From the NCBI GenBank assembly GCA_963703655.1, contig CAVPFA010000003.1, forward strand, positions 2,046,001 through 2,110,000: 64,000 bases of DNA, read 5' to 3'. The notes beneath the pieces are model-generated. The model was not told where the DNA came from, searched no databases, and worked only from the letters and a program-made list of their open reading frames with translations. The position numbers were made by a program, and so were the translations under genes. How positions within the stretch are numbered: position 1 is the first letter of the stretch; every line of letters begins with the position of its first letter. Shown in pieces: positions 44,332-52,583 of the stretch. This DNA comes from CAVPFA01 sp963703655 (GTDB taxonomy: Bacteria > Actinomycetota > Acidimicrobiia > Acidimicrobiales > Bog-793).

Positions 44332-45570
44332 TCAGGAGTGTTTCACCAGCCGGCCGGCCTTCCAGACGTGGGTCACGTTCCGCGGGTCGAGCAGGACTCC
44401 GAGGTCCGCGACGGGGTCGCTCGTGATCGCGATCACGTCTGCGTCGTAGCCGGCGGCGAGCCGGCCGGACTGCGGCGCCTGCGGTCCCAACGTCAGCGGC
44501 CCTGTGGCGGTGGCCGCTTCGATCGCTTCGAGCGGTGTCATCCCAGCTGCGACGAGAAGCGGCAGCTCTCCGGCATTCTGGCCCCAATGGGCGGGGCGGT
44601 CCGCACCGGTGGTCACGACGTCGGTACCGAGAGCTATGGTCACCCCCTTCTCGTAGGCGAGTGCCATTGCCTCGGCGTGACGATCTGCGATCGCCAAAGC
44701 CTTCTGATAGGCGTACTCCGCCAGGCCGTTCTCGCGCCCGCTCCTCAAGAGCTCGTTGACGATGAGGCGGGTCGGCACGAGGATCGCGCCGAGCTCGCGC
44801 ATCATGTCGGCGGACTCGTCATCGAGGTACGTGCCGTGCTCAATCGTGCGAACGCCCGCCTCGAGGGCGGCCACGATGCCCGCTTTGCCGTGACAGTGGG
44901 CGGCGACCACGCGCTCGGCGCGTCCTGCCTCGCTCACGATCGCGTGCAGCTCCTCCGTGCTGAATTGCTGGTGGACAGGGTCGTCGAGCTCGCTGAGAAC
45001 GCCGCCGGAGGCACAGATCTTGATGAGGCGAGCCCCACGCCGAAGCTGTTCACGGACCGCCTTCAGGCACTCGGGCACCCCGTCGCAGAGGGACATCACC
45101 CCGTGGCTCCCGCACAGGTCGTGGACCCACGAGCTGGGGTACTTGTGGATGTCCCCGTGCCCACCGGTCATGCTCAGGATCGCTCCCGCCCCGAAGACGC
45201 TCGGGCCGGTGACGGTGCCCTCGTCCACGGCTCGCGTCAGATAGACGCCGAATCCACCCACCTCCCGGACCGAGGTGAAGCCGGCCTCGAGGGCCGCTCC
45301 GGCGTCGTTCACCACCCGCATGGCAGCCAGAGGCGCCGGAGTGGTCGCGAGTGCGGCGACGTCGAGCACTCCGCATCCCGCGAAGTGACCGTGGCAATCC
45401 CACAGGCCGGGCATGACGGCCGGTACGCGATGTAGGTCCACGCCCGGTGTGCGAGGCGCGTCGACTGCCGCTCCCGCGAAGGTGATCTTGTCCCCGTCGA
45501 TAAGCACGCATCCGTGCTCGATCGGCTGTCCGCGTCCGGGCACCAGCACCTCGGCCTCGATCCGGATCAC
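44332..45570 (-). CDS. Metal-dependent amidohydrolase (imidazolonepropionase/prolidase-like branch)
   Basis: 412 aa. The N-terminal and C-terminal strands form the small composite domain and the centre is a TIM barrel. Metal-binding motifs: DCHGHF near 60 (HxH), a lysine in RLIKICASGG near 180, AAHCHG near 220, EHGTYL near 240 and ALGTDV near 310. The complete set indicates a binuclear amidohydrolase of the family containing imidazolonepropionases and Xaa-Pro/Xaa-Arg dipeptidases. The substrate cannot be predicted. It is the last gene of a minus-strand group with the adenylating enzyme and repeat peptide (42-base gap). A peptide or amide substrate would fit that context, but this is speculation. 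Confidence 0.83.
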   Translation of the reverse strand: MIRIEAEVLVPGRGQPIEHGCVLIDGDKITFAGAAVDAPRTPGVDLHRVPAVMPGLWDCHGHFAGCGVLDVAALATTPAPLAAMRVVNDAGAALEAGFTSVREVGGFGVYLTRAVDEGTVTGPSVFGAGAILSMTGGHGDIHKYPSSWVHDLCGSHGVMSLCDGVPECLKAVREQLRRGARLIKICASGGVLSELDDPVHQQFSTEELHAIVSEAGRAERVVAAHCHGKAGIVAALEAGVRTIEHGTYLDDESADMMRELGAILVPTRLIVNELLRSGRENGLAEYAYQKALAIADRHAEAMALAYEKGVTIALGTDVVTTGADRPAHWGQNAGELPLLVAAGMTPLEAIEAATATGPLTLGPQAPQSGRLAAGYDADVIAITSDPVADLGVLLDPRNVTHVWKAGRLVKHS

Positions 45571-45612
45571 CCGGTCCTCCGGATCACGCGTCCCTGCGGG
45601 ACGAGCCGCTCG

Positions 45613-46992
45613 TCACAGCGGCTCGAACTGCCGGAGCTTGCCGGACCACAGCCGATCGAGCGCATCAACCTCCCGGATGGCGACCTGCGCGTCCGCAAGC
45701 CCCGCCTTCGCCATCAAGTCCACAAGTCCGCGCCGAAGGCCTTCGACGTCGCACTGTCCTTTGGCGGCGACCGAGATGTCTGCTCCGCGAGGGGTCTGTG
45801 TGACTTGCAGCTCGACAACGTCGGGGTCGCCCAGAATCACCGAGAGTATGCCGATGCAGTGGACCGCCGCCCCACTGTCGTAGACGAAGTAGCTGTCGGT
45901 CCGCCCGGCCAGATCGGTGACCCGGCGGTGCGCGCACCCGCACTCGCAGATCCCCGCCACGGCCGTCATCGCGTCGGTGATCTCGTAGCGGATGAGCGGC
46001 TGTGTCTTGTTGTAGAGGTTGGTGAGCAGCACCTTGGCGGCTGGCTGGCCCGGCGGGACGACGTTGCCCTCCCTGTCCACAGGCTCGATGATCGCAAGGT
46101 CGTCGGGCAGGTGCATGGCGTCGCCGGCCGCGCACGGGAAGGCGAACACACCTTCTGAGCACCCCCAGTAGTCGTAGATCTTGATTCCCCACGCGTCGGC
46201 GACGGCCGTCCGCGCCTCGACGGTGCACTGCTCACCACAGGTCGAGACCCGTTTCGGGCTGATCCTGAGCCGTCCCGCCATCGCCTCGCGTGCGAGGAGG
46301 TGCATGCTGCTGGGGTAGCCCTGCAGGACAACCGGCTGGGCTGCGTTGAGACCGGTCACGATCTCGGTGAGGGGCAAGGTGGCTGGCAGGTGGACCACTC
46401 GCAGCGCCCCCTCACCGGCGAGGTCCGCCAAGAACGCGTGCAAGGCGCCAGACGCGTGCTTGGCGTCCGACGCGAACAATGTGGCCAGACAGGCGTCGGG
46501 CGGGAGCCCGTCGCCGTGGCTGCTCGGCCAGCGGGCGGTGATGACCACGAAGTTGACCCAGTCCTCCCATCCGTAGACGAACAGCACCCGAGCGCCCGTG
46601 GTACCACTGGTGGCCATGACCCGGTACTGGCCGAGGAGGTAGTCGTCGTCCTCGTCGACCGCGTCGACGTGTGCGTTGACCAACTCGAGGGTGAGCGCAG
46701 GTTCGGTGACCACATCGCCAAAGTTCGCCATAAGCTCGGCCCGGGTCATCATCGGCAGGGACGGCAGGTCCGCCTCGGTGAAACGGCCGACGTCGATTCC
46801 CGCCAGGCGCTCGCGGTGGAACGGGGACCGTTCGGCCGACCAGGCAAGAACCTCTCGTAGGCGGCGCTCCCTCTCGGCCGCCAGACGGTCGGCGGACCAC
46901 CGCAGCCGGCGGGCAGCCGGGTACAACGCGGACTTGAAGTCGGACCGCTGCCTGGCGAGGAGCTCGGCGTAGTCGGCGTAGTTGTTAGCCAC
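45613..46992 (-). CDS. Phenylacetate-CoA-ligase-like adenylate-forming enzyme
   Basis: 459 aa. The N-terminal helical region (RRLREVLAWSAERSPFHRERL) and the ATP-binding loop MATSGTTGARVLFVY near 130 are characteristic of the PaaK/CapK family. KIYDYWGCSEGVFAFPC near 275 and NLYNKTQPLIRYEITD near 340 complete the adenylation core. CECGCAHRRV adds a cysteine cluster seen in this subfamily. It should activate a carboxylate as acyl-AMP and possibly transfer it to a thiol. The specific acid is unknown. The GTG start (46990-46992) lies inside the last codons of a 51-codon repeat-peptide gene (8-base overlap), so translation of the two is probably coupled. Confidence 0.85.
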   Translation of the reverse strand: MANNYADYAELLARQRSDFKSALYPAARRLRWSADRLAAERERRLREVLAWSAERSPFHRERLAGIDVGRFTEADLPSLPMMTRAELMANFGDVVTEPALTLELVNAHVDAVDEDDDYLLGQYRVMATSGTTGARVLFVYGWEDWVNFVVITARWPSSHGDGLPPDACLATLFASDAKHASGALHAFLADLAGEGALRVVHLPATLPLTEIVTGLNAAQPVVLQGYPSSMHLLAREAMAGRLRISPKRVSTCGEQCTVEARTAVADAWGIKIYDYWGCSEGVFAFPCAAGDAMHLPDDLAIIEPVDREGNVVPPGQPAAKVLLTNLYNKTQPLIRYEITDAMTAVAGICECGCAHRRVTDLAGRTDSYFVYDSGAAVHCIGILSVILGDPDVVELQVTQTPRGADISVAAKGQCDVEGLRRGLVDLMAKAGLADAQVAIREVDALDRLWSGKLRQFEPL

Positions 46993-47140
46993 CGGCGACC
47001 CGATTCAGCCGTTCCAGGAAAGGTGCCCGATTCAGCCGTTCCAGGAAAGGTGCCCGATTCAGCCGTTCCAGGAAAGGTGCCCGATTAAGACGTTCCAGGA
47101 AAAGTGCGGCTCGGAACTGGGCGCAGGATGCAAAGAGCAC
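46985..47140 (-). CDS. 51-aa repeat peptide, four copies of PFLERLNRA-type nonapeptide
   Basis: This small gene is below usual ORF cut-offs. The GTG at 47138-47140 is preceded by AGAGGAGG with six bases of spacing, a near-ideal ribosome-binding site. The product begins MLFASCAQFRAA, then four nonapeptides (LFLERLNRA, PFLERLNRA twice, PFLERLNRV), then AGG. Its TAA overlaps the GTG of the adenylating enzyme by eight bases. The first repeat unit differs from the others by three bases. In this frame two of those are synonymous (Arg CGT/CGG and Leu CTT/CTG), which hints at selection on the peptide. It could be a multi-core peptide precursor, a leader peptide for translational coupling, or a chance frame through a DNA repeat. 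Confidence 0.5.
   Translation of the reverse strand: MLFASCAQFRAALFLERLNRAPFLERLNRAPFLERLNRAPFLERLNRVAGG
46999..47106. repeat. 27-bp tandem repeat, four copies
   Basis: Copies at 46999-47025, 47026-47052, 47053-47079 (identical) and 47080-47106 (three substitutions). Each contains the palindrome TTCCAGGAA. The array lies directly before the start of the adenylating enzyme and encodes the nonapeptide repeats on the minus strand. Confidence 0.95.
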
Positions 47141-47203
47141 CGGTCGCCTCCTCTGTTCGAGGCAAGGTTACGACCTGCGCGTGTGCCGTCTGAGGATGCT
47201 CGC

Positions 47204-47566
47204 TCAGCTCGAGGCGACGACCCTGTGAAACGAGACGAGCGTCCGCGAGTCGTCCTGCCCCCAGACCTCCACCGCGACGGGAACATCCGGCCGCGCCGAG
47301 CCGACGAGGATCGCCGCCGGGTGGGCGATGAGGTGGCGCAGCACGACTTGGTAGCGATTGCCGCGGCCCCCGACTGCGACGATGAACTCGTCGTCCTTCG
47401 GGTCGTACTCGATGAACGCGAGAGGCATCCACTCCGCCTCGTACTGGTCGCCGTAGTCGGTGGTCAGAACCTCGATGGTGACGTCGTCGCCCTCATGGTC
47501 GCTCGTCAGGCGGTCGAGAACCTCCTTCCACTGCGATTGCTGGAGCTCCTCTCGAACCTGGTCCAT
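47204..47566 (-). CDS. DUF5335 family protein
   Basis: 120 aa, cytoplasmic and acidic. DVTIEVLTTDYGDQYEAEWMPLAFIEYDPKDDEFIVAVGGRGNRYQVVLRHLIAHP is the recognisable core of DUF5335, a small family without known function. The remaining C-terminus (VAVEVWGQDDSRTLVSFHRV) completes a compact beta-rich fold. The ATG is preceded by AAGGAGG, so the start is secure and expression is probably good. It lies between an aldo/keto reductase gene (42-base gap) and the repeat-peptide gene (63-base gap), all on the minus strand. Confidence 0.8.
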   Translation of the reverse strand: MDQVREELQQSQWKEVLDRLTSDHEGDDVTIEVLTTDYGDQYEAEWMPLAFIEYDPKDDEFIVAVGGRGNRYQVVLRHLIAHPAAILVGSARPDVPVAVEVWGQDDSRTLVSFHRVVASS

Positions 47567-47608
47567 GGATGATTCCTCCTTTTGAGCTCGCGCTCGGCCG
47601 AGCCGGGC

Positions 47609-48487
47609 CTAGATGCGCTCGAGTGCGCCCCCGTCGAACAGGGGCAGCATGCCCATGCTCATGACGTCCGCCTCCATCTCGGGATCGGTGGGCGGCGCCC
47701 ACGGGGGCGAGGCCGCAGCCAGCGCCGGACGCAGCAGGCGCGCGTCGCTCGAGGTGACGAGGAAGAGCTGGCGATGTTGGAGGACGTAGCGCACGGCACG
47801 TGAGATGGCGGACTGATCCAAGAGCGGCTCATACCAGCTGAAGCGCGGTCCGGCGTCGCCCTCCCAGCGTCGCCGGGCACCCGACTTGATCGTCTGCACG
47901 GCGACGTCGCGCTCCGCGCAGATGGTCAAGAGTGCCTCGACGTCTGTCCGGTACGAATCGTCGTTCATCAGCACGAAGTTGTAAGGCAACAGGACCGAGT
48001 CGTAGTCGAAGCGCTCCAGGCTGCGCAGGTGCATCGAGGCGATCCGCAGGCCATGACCGGTGACGCCGATGTGGCTCACCAGGCCTTCCTCCTTGGCGCG
48101 GACGAGCGCCTCCAGGGCGCCGCCTGGACCGTGGGCGACCTCCCACTCGTCTTGTTCGACGAGATCATGCAGTTGGATGAGGTCGACGCGGTCGACTCCG
48201 AGCCGGGTGAGCGAGCGCTCGAGACCGGCTCGGGCCTCGTCGCCCGTTCGTTCGTCGGTCTTCGTCGCCAGGAAGAAGTCCTTTCGGTGCCGGGCCATCC
48301 AGGGGGCTATGCGCAGCTCGGAGTCGCCGTAGGAGGCTGCGGTGTCGATGTGGTTGATGCCGAACTCCAACAGCACCCCGAGCAGCTCGTCCGCACTCGG
48401 CTGGCTCATGGTGTCCAGTCCCGCTGCACCGAATACGACCCGACTGCTGAGATGTCCCGTCCGTCCGAACTGGGCCTTATCGATCAT
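47609..48487 (-). CDS. Aldo/keto reductase
   Basis: 292 aa TIM-barrel NAD(P)H-dependent carbonyl reductase. The catalytic tetrad is present: D and Y in HIDTAASYGDSE (near 48-55), K in FFLATKT (near 76) and H in LIQLHDL (near 107). The C-terminal cofactor-binding region is short and lacks the classic KSxxxxR motif. It reads LVTSSDARLL instead, so coenzyme preference is uncertain. First gene of the minus-strand series that continues with DUF5335. Divergent from the penicillin-binding protein gene. Substrate unknown. Confidence 0.85.
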   Translation of the reverse strand: MIDKAQFGRTGHLSSRVVFGAAGLDTMSQPSADELLGVLLEFGINHIDTAASYGDSELRIAPWMARHRKDFFLATKTDERTGDEARAGLERSLTRLGVDRVDLIQLHDLVEQDEWEVAHGPGGALEALVRAKEEGLVSHIGVTGHGLRIASMHLRSLERFDYDSVLLPYNFVLMNDDSYRTDVEALLTICAERDVAVQTIKSGARRRWEGDAGPRFSWYEPLLDQSAISRAVRYVLQHRQLFLVTSSDARLLRPALAAASPPWAPPTDPEMEADVMSMGMLPLFDGGALERI

Positions 48488-48574
48488 GTTGATCCCGAAT
48501 GTAGTTGAACGACGTCGCCGACGATGCCCCGGTTCGCCACGGCGACGGCCGGGACCTCGTTTAGGCTGCTAACA

Positions 48575-50473
48575 ATGCGCTTCGGCCCGCCGACGCGTCG
48601 CGGCAAGTCGCCTCCACCTCTGGCGCTCGTCCTCGCCGGCCTCGTGTTGTGCGGTCTCGCGGGATGTGGGAGCTCCTCGGCCCCCGGTCCCCAGGCGACG
48701 GTGCGGTCCTTCTTGACGAGATGGGCTCACCGCGATTGGACTGCGATGAGTCGCCTCGTCGACCGCCCGCTTGCCGACTTTGCGACAGCCAACGCCGTCG
48801 CGCTCTTCGATCTCGGGGTCACAAAGGCGAGCTACGTCGCCGGCCCGGCCACCGAGCATGGCGAGACGGCGAACGACCCGGTCACCGAGGATCTCCGGCT
48901 GGCTGGCATCGGAAACTGGATCGTGCGCACAAATCTGCATCTCGAAAGGCGCTCGGGCAAATGGCTCGTCGAGTGGTCTCCCGAGACGATCGACCCGGCG
49001 CTCACGAGCGGCGCCCATTTCGCCGTGGAAATCACTTGGGCCCCTCGCGCCCCGATCCTCGGTGCCGGTGGGACGCCGCTCACCGCCGAAGCCCCGATGG
49101 TGACGATCGGGGTCGAAGGCAGCTACGTGAGGGACCCGGCATCGCTCACCGTGAAGCTCACGGCTGCGGGGGCAACGGCTCAAGAGGTGAGCCGGGCGCT
49201 TACTGCAGCCAAGGCGAACCCCACCTACTTCGAGCCCGTCTTCACCGTCACGAAGGCCCGCTATCTCGAGCTCAAGCCGACGCTCTACCCGATCCCGGGC
49301 ACCGTCTTCCAGGCGCTCTCGGTGCGCGCCGCAATCACGCCAGGACTCGAGGCGCATGTGGTCGGAAGCGTTGGCCCGATCACCGCTCAAGAGCTCGACG
49401 AGCTCGGCGCGCCGTACGACGCCAGCAGCATCGTCGGCCAGACAGGGCTCGAGCAGGTCTACGAGCGCCAGCTCGCCGGCACCCCCGGCGCGACCATCAC
49501 CCTCGTCGGGGCGGACGGGTCGACCGGAGCGACGCTCGCCGTCATCGCTCCGCGTCCCGGTAGGAGCCTCGAGACGAGCATCGACCCGGTTGTGCAGAAG
49601 GCGGCCGAAGCCGCACTGGCGGGAGTATCGAAGAACGCCGCGCTCGTCGCGGTGCGCGCCTCGACCGGCCAGGTGATCGCCTCGGTCAGCGATCCGGGCT
49701 CAGCCGGATTCGACCAGGCTCTCGACGGCGCCTTTCCACCGGGATCGACCTTCAAGTCGATCACCAGCACAGCCCTGATCGACGGTGGCCTTTCACCGGC
49801 GTCGGCGGCGAGCTGCCCGACATCGATCACCGTCTCGGGCGAGGTGTTCCACAACGCCGAAGGCGACGCGCCGGTCGCGAACCTCGCTCAGGCCTTCACC
49901 GAGTCCTGCAACACCGCCTTCATCGGTCTCGCGACCTCGCACCTCAGCACCTCGAGCTTGCCTGCGGCTGCGGCGTTCTACGACATCGGGAAGACCCCGG
50001 CGATGGGCCTGGCGGCGTTCGGGGGAGAGGTCCCGACGCCCACAGACGAGGCCGACCTGGCAGCGACGGCCATCGGGCAGGGCCAGGTGCTCGTCTCTCC
50101 CCTCGACATGGCGATGGTGGCTGCAGCGATCGACACCGGCTCGGTCCGCGAACCGAGGCTCGTCGTCGGTGCTCCGGACGATCGTGCCTCGACGCACCCC
50201 TTGAGGAAGGGGCTCGCCGACGACCTGCGCGAGATGATGGCCGACGTCGTCGCGAGCGGAACGGCCGCGGACGAGGGACTTCCGCCCGGCACGTACGCGA
50301 AGACCGGAACTGCGGAGTACGGAGAGGGAAATCCGCCGCCGGCGGACGCGTGGCTGATCGGGTTCAACCGCGACATCGCCTTTGCGGTCGTCGTCGTCGA
50401 CGGGGGCTTCGGTGGCCCGACCGATGGTCCGATACTCGCGAGGTTTCTCGATTCTCTCGGTCAAGCTAAGTGA
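48575..50473 (+). CDS. Penicillin-binding protein transpeptidase, MecA-like lipoprotein
   Basis: 632 aa from the ATG at 48575. It has a basic N-terminus, a hydrophobic helix and the lipobox LAGC (C31), so it is a lipid-anchored PBP. Residues of about 40-160 resemble the NTF2-like MecA N-terminal domain, followed by a dimerisation domain. The transpeptidase has all three motifs: S391-T-F-K (PPGSTFKS), S444-C-N and K576-T-G. It should crosslink peptidoglycan outside the membrane. The longer frame to 48524 would bury the signal peptide behind 17 extra residues and is less likely. Anchoring would depend on the lgt at 9 kb or another copy. Confidence 0.9.
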   Translation: MRFGPPTRRGKSPPPLALVLAGLVLCGLAGCGSSSAPGPQATVRSFLTRWAHRDWTAMSRLVDRPLADFATANAVALFDLGVTKASYVAGPATEHGETANDPVTEDLRLAGIGNWIVRTNLHLERRSGKWLVEWSPETIDPALTSGAHFAVEITWAPRAPILGAGGTPLTAEAPMVTIGVEGSYVRDPASLTVKLTAAGATAQEVSRALTAAKANPTYFEPVFTVTKARYLELKPTLYPIPGTVFQALSVRAAITPGLEAHVVGSVGPITAQELDELGAPYDASSIVGQTGLEQVYERQLAGTPGATITLVGADGSTGATLAVIAPRPGRSLETSIDPVVQKAAEAALAGVSKNAALVAVRASTGQVIASVSDPGSAGFDQALDGAFPPGSTFKSITSTALIDGGLSPASAASCPTSITVSGEVFHNAEGDAPVANLAQAFTESCNTAFIGLATSHLSTSSLPAAAAFYDIGKTPAMGLAAFGGEVPTPTDEADLAATAIGQGQVLVSPLDMAMVAAAIDTGSVREPRLVVGAPDDRASTHPLRKGLADDLREMMADVVASGTAADEGLPPGTYAKTGTAEYGEGNPPPADAWLIGFNRDIAFAVVVVDGGFGGPTDGPILARFLDSLGQAK

Positions 50474-50723
50474 AACTCTCCCCCGATGCGCTGCGCCACG
50501 CGGCGCCGTCGTCGGCCCCCGAACCCCCGCTCGAGCAACGCCCTGGGTGTGCAGGTGGTCACGATCAGTGAAAGAATTAAAGGTGTGTTCCGGGCGCGTC
50601 GACAAGATAGCTAGAGCGGATTGGGATGCCTGGCCACCGGGGCTGCGAGCTTCGAGTGTGGCAGGCTGACCGGCGACACGGGTCTTCCGGAGCCGACAGA
50701 TCCAAGCCCGCAGTCAGGCGGCT

Positions 50724-52583
50724 ATGACCAGACGCCAGGACGTCTCCTCGGTCCCTCTGCAAGGGGCCTATGTCGCGACGCGATGCCCCGTCAGGGCACA
50801 GAATGACGCAATTGTGCCGGCCGAGCCGCTCGGGCCGACGCGGTTCGGGGAACGGCTCCTCGAACGAGGCCGGGACTTCGAAGCCGAGATCTTCTCCGAG
50901 CTGATCGCTCTGCACGGAGACGCAATCGTCGTCGCCGAACAGGCCGAGGACGCGCAAGGCGCAACCCTTGAGGCGATGCGACGCGGAGCTCCGCTCATCC
51001 TCGCCGGCCGGTTGCCCTCCGACTATGCAGGCCGGCGCGTCGGGAGGCCGGACGTCCTCGTCGCGGCGCCAGGTGGTGGTTACCGCGCGGTCGACGTGAA
51101 GCGGCACATGGCCGTGATGCCCGAGCCACCTGGTGGTCACGGGATGCCGGCACTCCTCTCGCCACTCGCCGCACCCGCGCTCGAAACGGCCGTCTTAGAC
51201 GGTGCGTCCTCCGCGAAGAAGAACCAAGCCGATGCACTGCAACTGGCGCACTACCAGCGAATGCTCGAAGCAGCCGGAATGAGTGCGAGCGACGGGTGCT
51301 GGGGTGGCGTCATAGGCACCGAGCGGGAGGTCGTCTGGTACGACCTCTGTCTGGCCGTCTGGCGGACACGGTCGGTGTCGCGGACCTCCAAGGCGCGCTC
51401 GACGATGGAGCGCTACGAGTTCGAGTTCGACTTTCGCCTCGACATCATCGCCGTGGCCGAGGAGCACCGCCGTGACCCGTCCGTGCCGCTGCTGGTCGTC
51501 CCGGTGAGGATCACGGAATGCGATAGATGCCCTTGGTGGGACTACTGCAGGAGCCGTCTCGAGACACCGCCGGGAGACGTCTCGCTATTGCCCAATGTCG
51601 GCTGGCCCGAATGGCGGGTCCACCAAGACCACGGCGTGACAAATCGTGCGCAGTTGGCGGCTTTGGACCCGCGCACGGCGCGCCTCGTTGCCAAAGGCGT
51701 GGATGTCACCGCTCTTCGGGCGGCCGCTCAGGTCCTCGGCTCTGACTTCGACATCTCGGACATCGAGACCGCTGGAATCCGTCCCAAGGACGTCGCCGCG
51801 CTCGCGGCGGAGGGGATCACGTCGGTGCGGGATGTTGGGCAACTGTGCGGGCGTACTTCGTCGTACTCCGACGTCGGTCTCGGGGGCCTGGCGACGCAGA
51901 TCGATCTGGCGCGTGCGGCGCTCGGGCCCGAGCCGGTCCACCGCCGGCGCGGTGTCGAGCTCGTCGCGGTCCCGCGCGCTGACGTCGAGGTCGACGTCGA
52001 CATGGAGAACACCGACGACGGCTGCTACCTGTGGGGGGGCTACGTAACCGACCGCTCCGGGAGTGAGGCCGTGCAGAACGGGTATCGGCCGTTTGCCACC
52101 TGGGCTCACATGACCCCGGAGGTGGAGAAGGCGAACTCGCTCGCCTTTTGGGGGTGGCTGATGGGGCTCCGCGCAGCCGCACACGAGTGCGGACGGACCT
52201 TCGCCGCCTTCTGCTACAGCGCCGGCGCCGAGAACCGATACCTTCGTCGCCTGGGCCGGTTGGCCCAGATCGAGGAAGAGGTGGAATCGTTCATCGGCTC
52301 CGAGGAGTGGGTGGACTTGCTCAAGGTCTGGGATTCTCAGCTCATAACCGGCGGAAGCAGCAGCCTGAAGGTCGTCGCCCCGTTGGTTGGCTTCGTCTGG
52401 GACGTCGACGACGCTGGAGGCGGGGAGGCCATGATTCGCTACGAGATCGCAGTCAGCGGTTCGGACGGCGCCTCGGCGGCGAGAAACTGGCTGTTGGCCT
52501 ACAACCGCGGCGACGTCGAGGCGACGCTGGCGGTGCGCGAATGGATGGATGCCGAGGGTGCCGAGATCCCCCCGATTCTCTAG
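50724..52583 (+). CDS. TM0106-like RecB/Cas4-type nuclease fused to an RNase H-like domain
   Basis: 619 aa. The N-terminal PD-(D/E)xK nuclease has VGRPDVLV (near 107) and YRAVDVKRH (near 120) as the D...DxK catalytic pair. C21 (ATRCPVR) together with CDRCPWWDYC near 265 gives the four cysteines that bind an iron-sulfur cluster in Cas4/AddB-type nucleases. After a helix-hairpin-like middle (DIETAGIRPKDVAALAAEGI), a C-terminal RNase H/3'-5' exonuclease-like domain begins at VEVDVDMEN (DxE) and ends NRGDVEATLAVREW. It probably processes DNA ends or structures. No cas genes are present. It is convergent with, and overlaps by four bases, the cyclase gene. Confidence 0.83.
   Translation: MTRRQDVSSVPLQGAYVATRCPVRAQNDAIVPAEPLGPTRFGERLLERGRDFEAEIFSELIALHGDAIVVAEQAEDAQGATLEAMRRGAPLILAGRLPSDYAGRRVGRPDVLVAAPGGGYRAVDVKRHMAVMPEPPGGHGMPALLSPLAAPALETAVLDGASSAKKNQADALQLAHYQRMLEAAGMSASDGCWGGVIGTEREVVWYDLCLAVWRTRSVSRTSKARSTMERYEFEFDFRLDIIAVAEEHRRDPSVPLLVVPVRITECDRCPWWDYCRSRLETPPGDVSLLPNVGWPEWRVHQDHGVTNRAQLAALDPRTARLVAKGVDVTALRAAAQVLGSDFDISDIETAGIRPKDVAALAAEGITSVRDVGQLCGRTSSYSDVGLGGLATQIDLARAALGPEPVHRRRGVELVAVPRADVEVDVDMENTDDGCYLWGGYVTDRSGSEAVQNGYRPFATWAHMTPEVEKANSLAFWGWLMGLRAAAHECGRTFAAFCYSAGAENRYLRRLGRLAQIEEEVESFIGSEEWVDLLKVWDSQLITGGSSSLKVVAPLVGFVWDVDDAGGGEAMIRYEIAVSGSDGASAARNWLLAYNRGDVEATLAVREWMDAEGAEIPPIL

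Noticed and set aside
46999..47106. CRISPR array
   Set aside because: The units are directly tandem without spacers.
46982..47572. Plus-strand frame beginning with repeats of PIQPFQERC (196 codons)
   Set aside because: It runs antisense through the DUF5335 gene and has no ribosome-binding site. The differences between repeat units are all non-synonymous in this frame.
50474..50723. Possible small gene or RNA in the 250-base gap before the nuclease
   Set aside because: No frame with a ribosome-binding site and no convincing stem-loop was found. It probably holds only a promoter.
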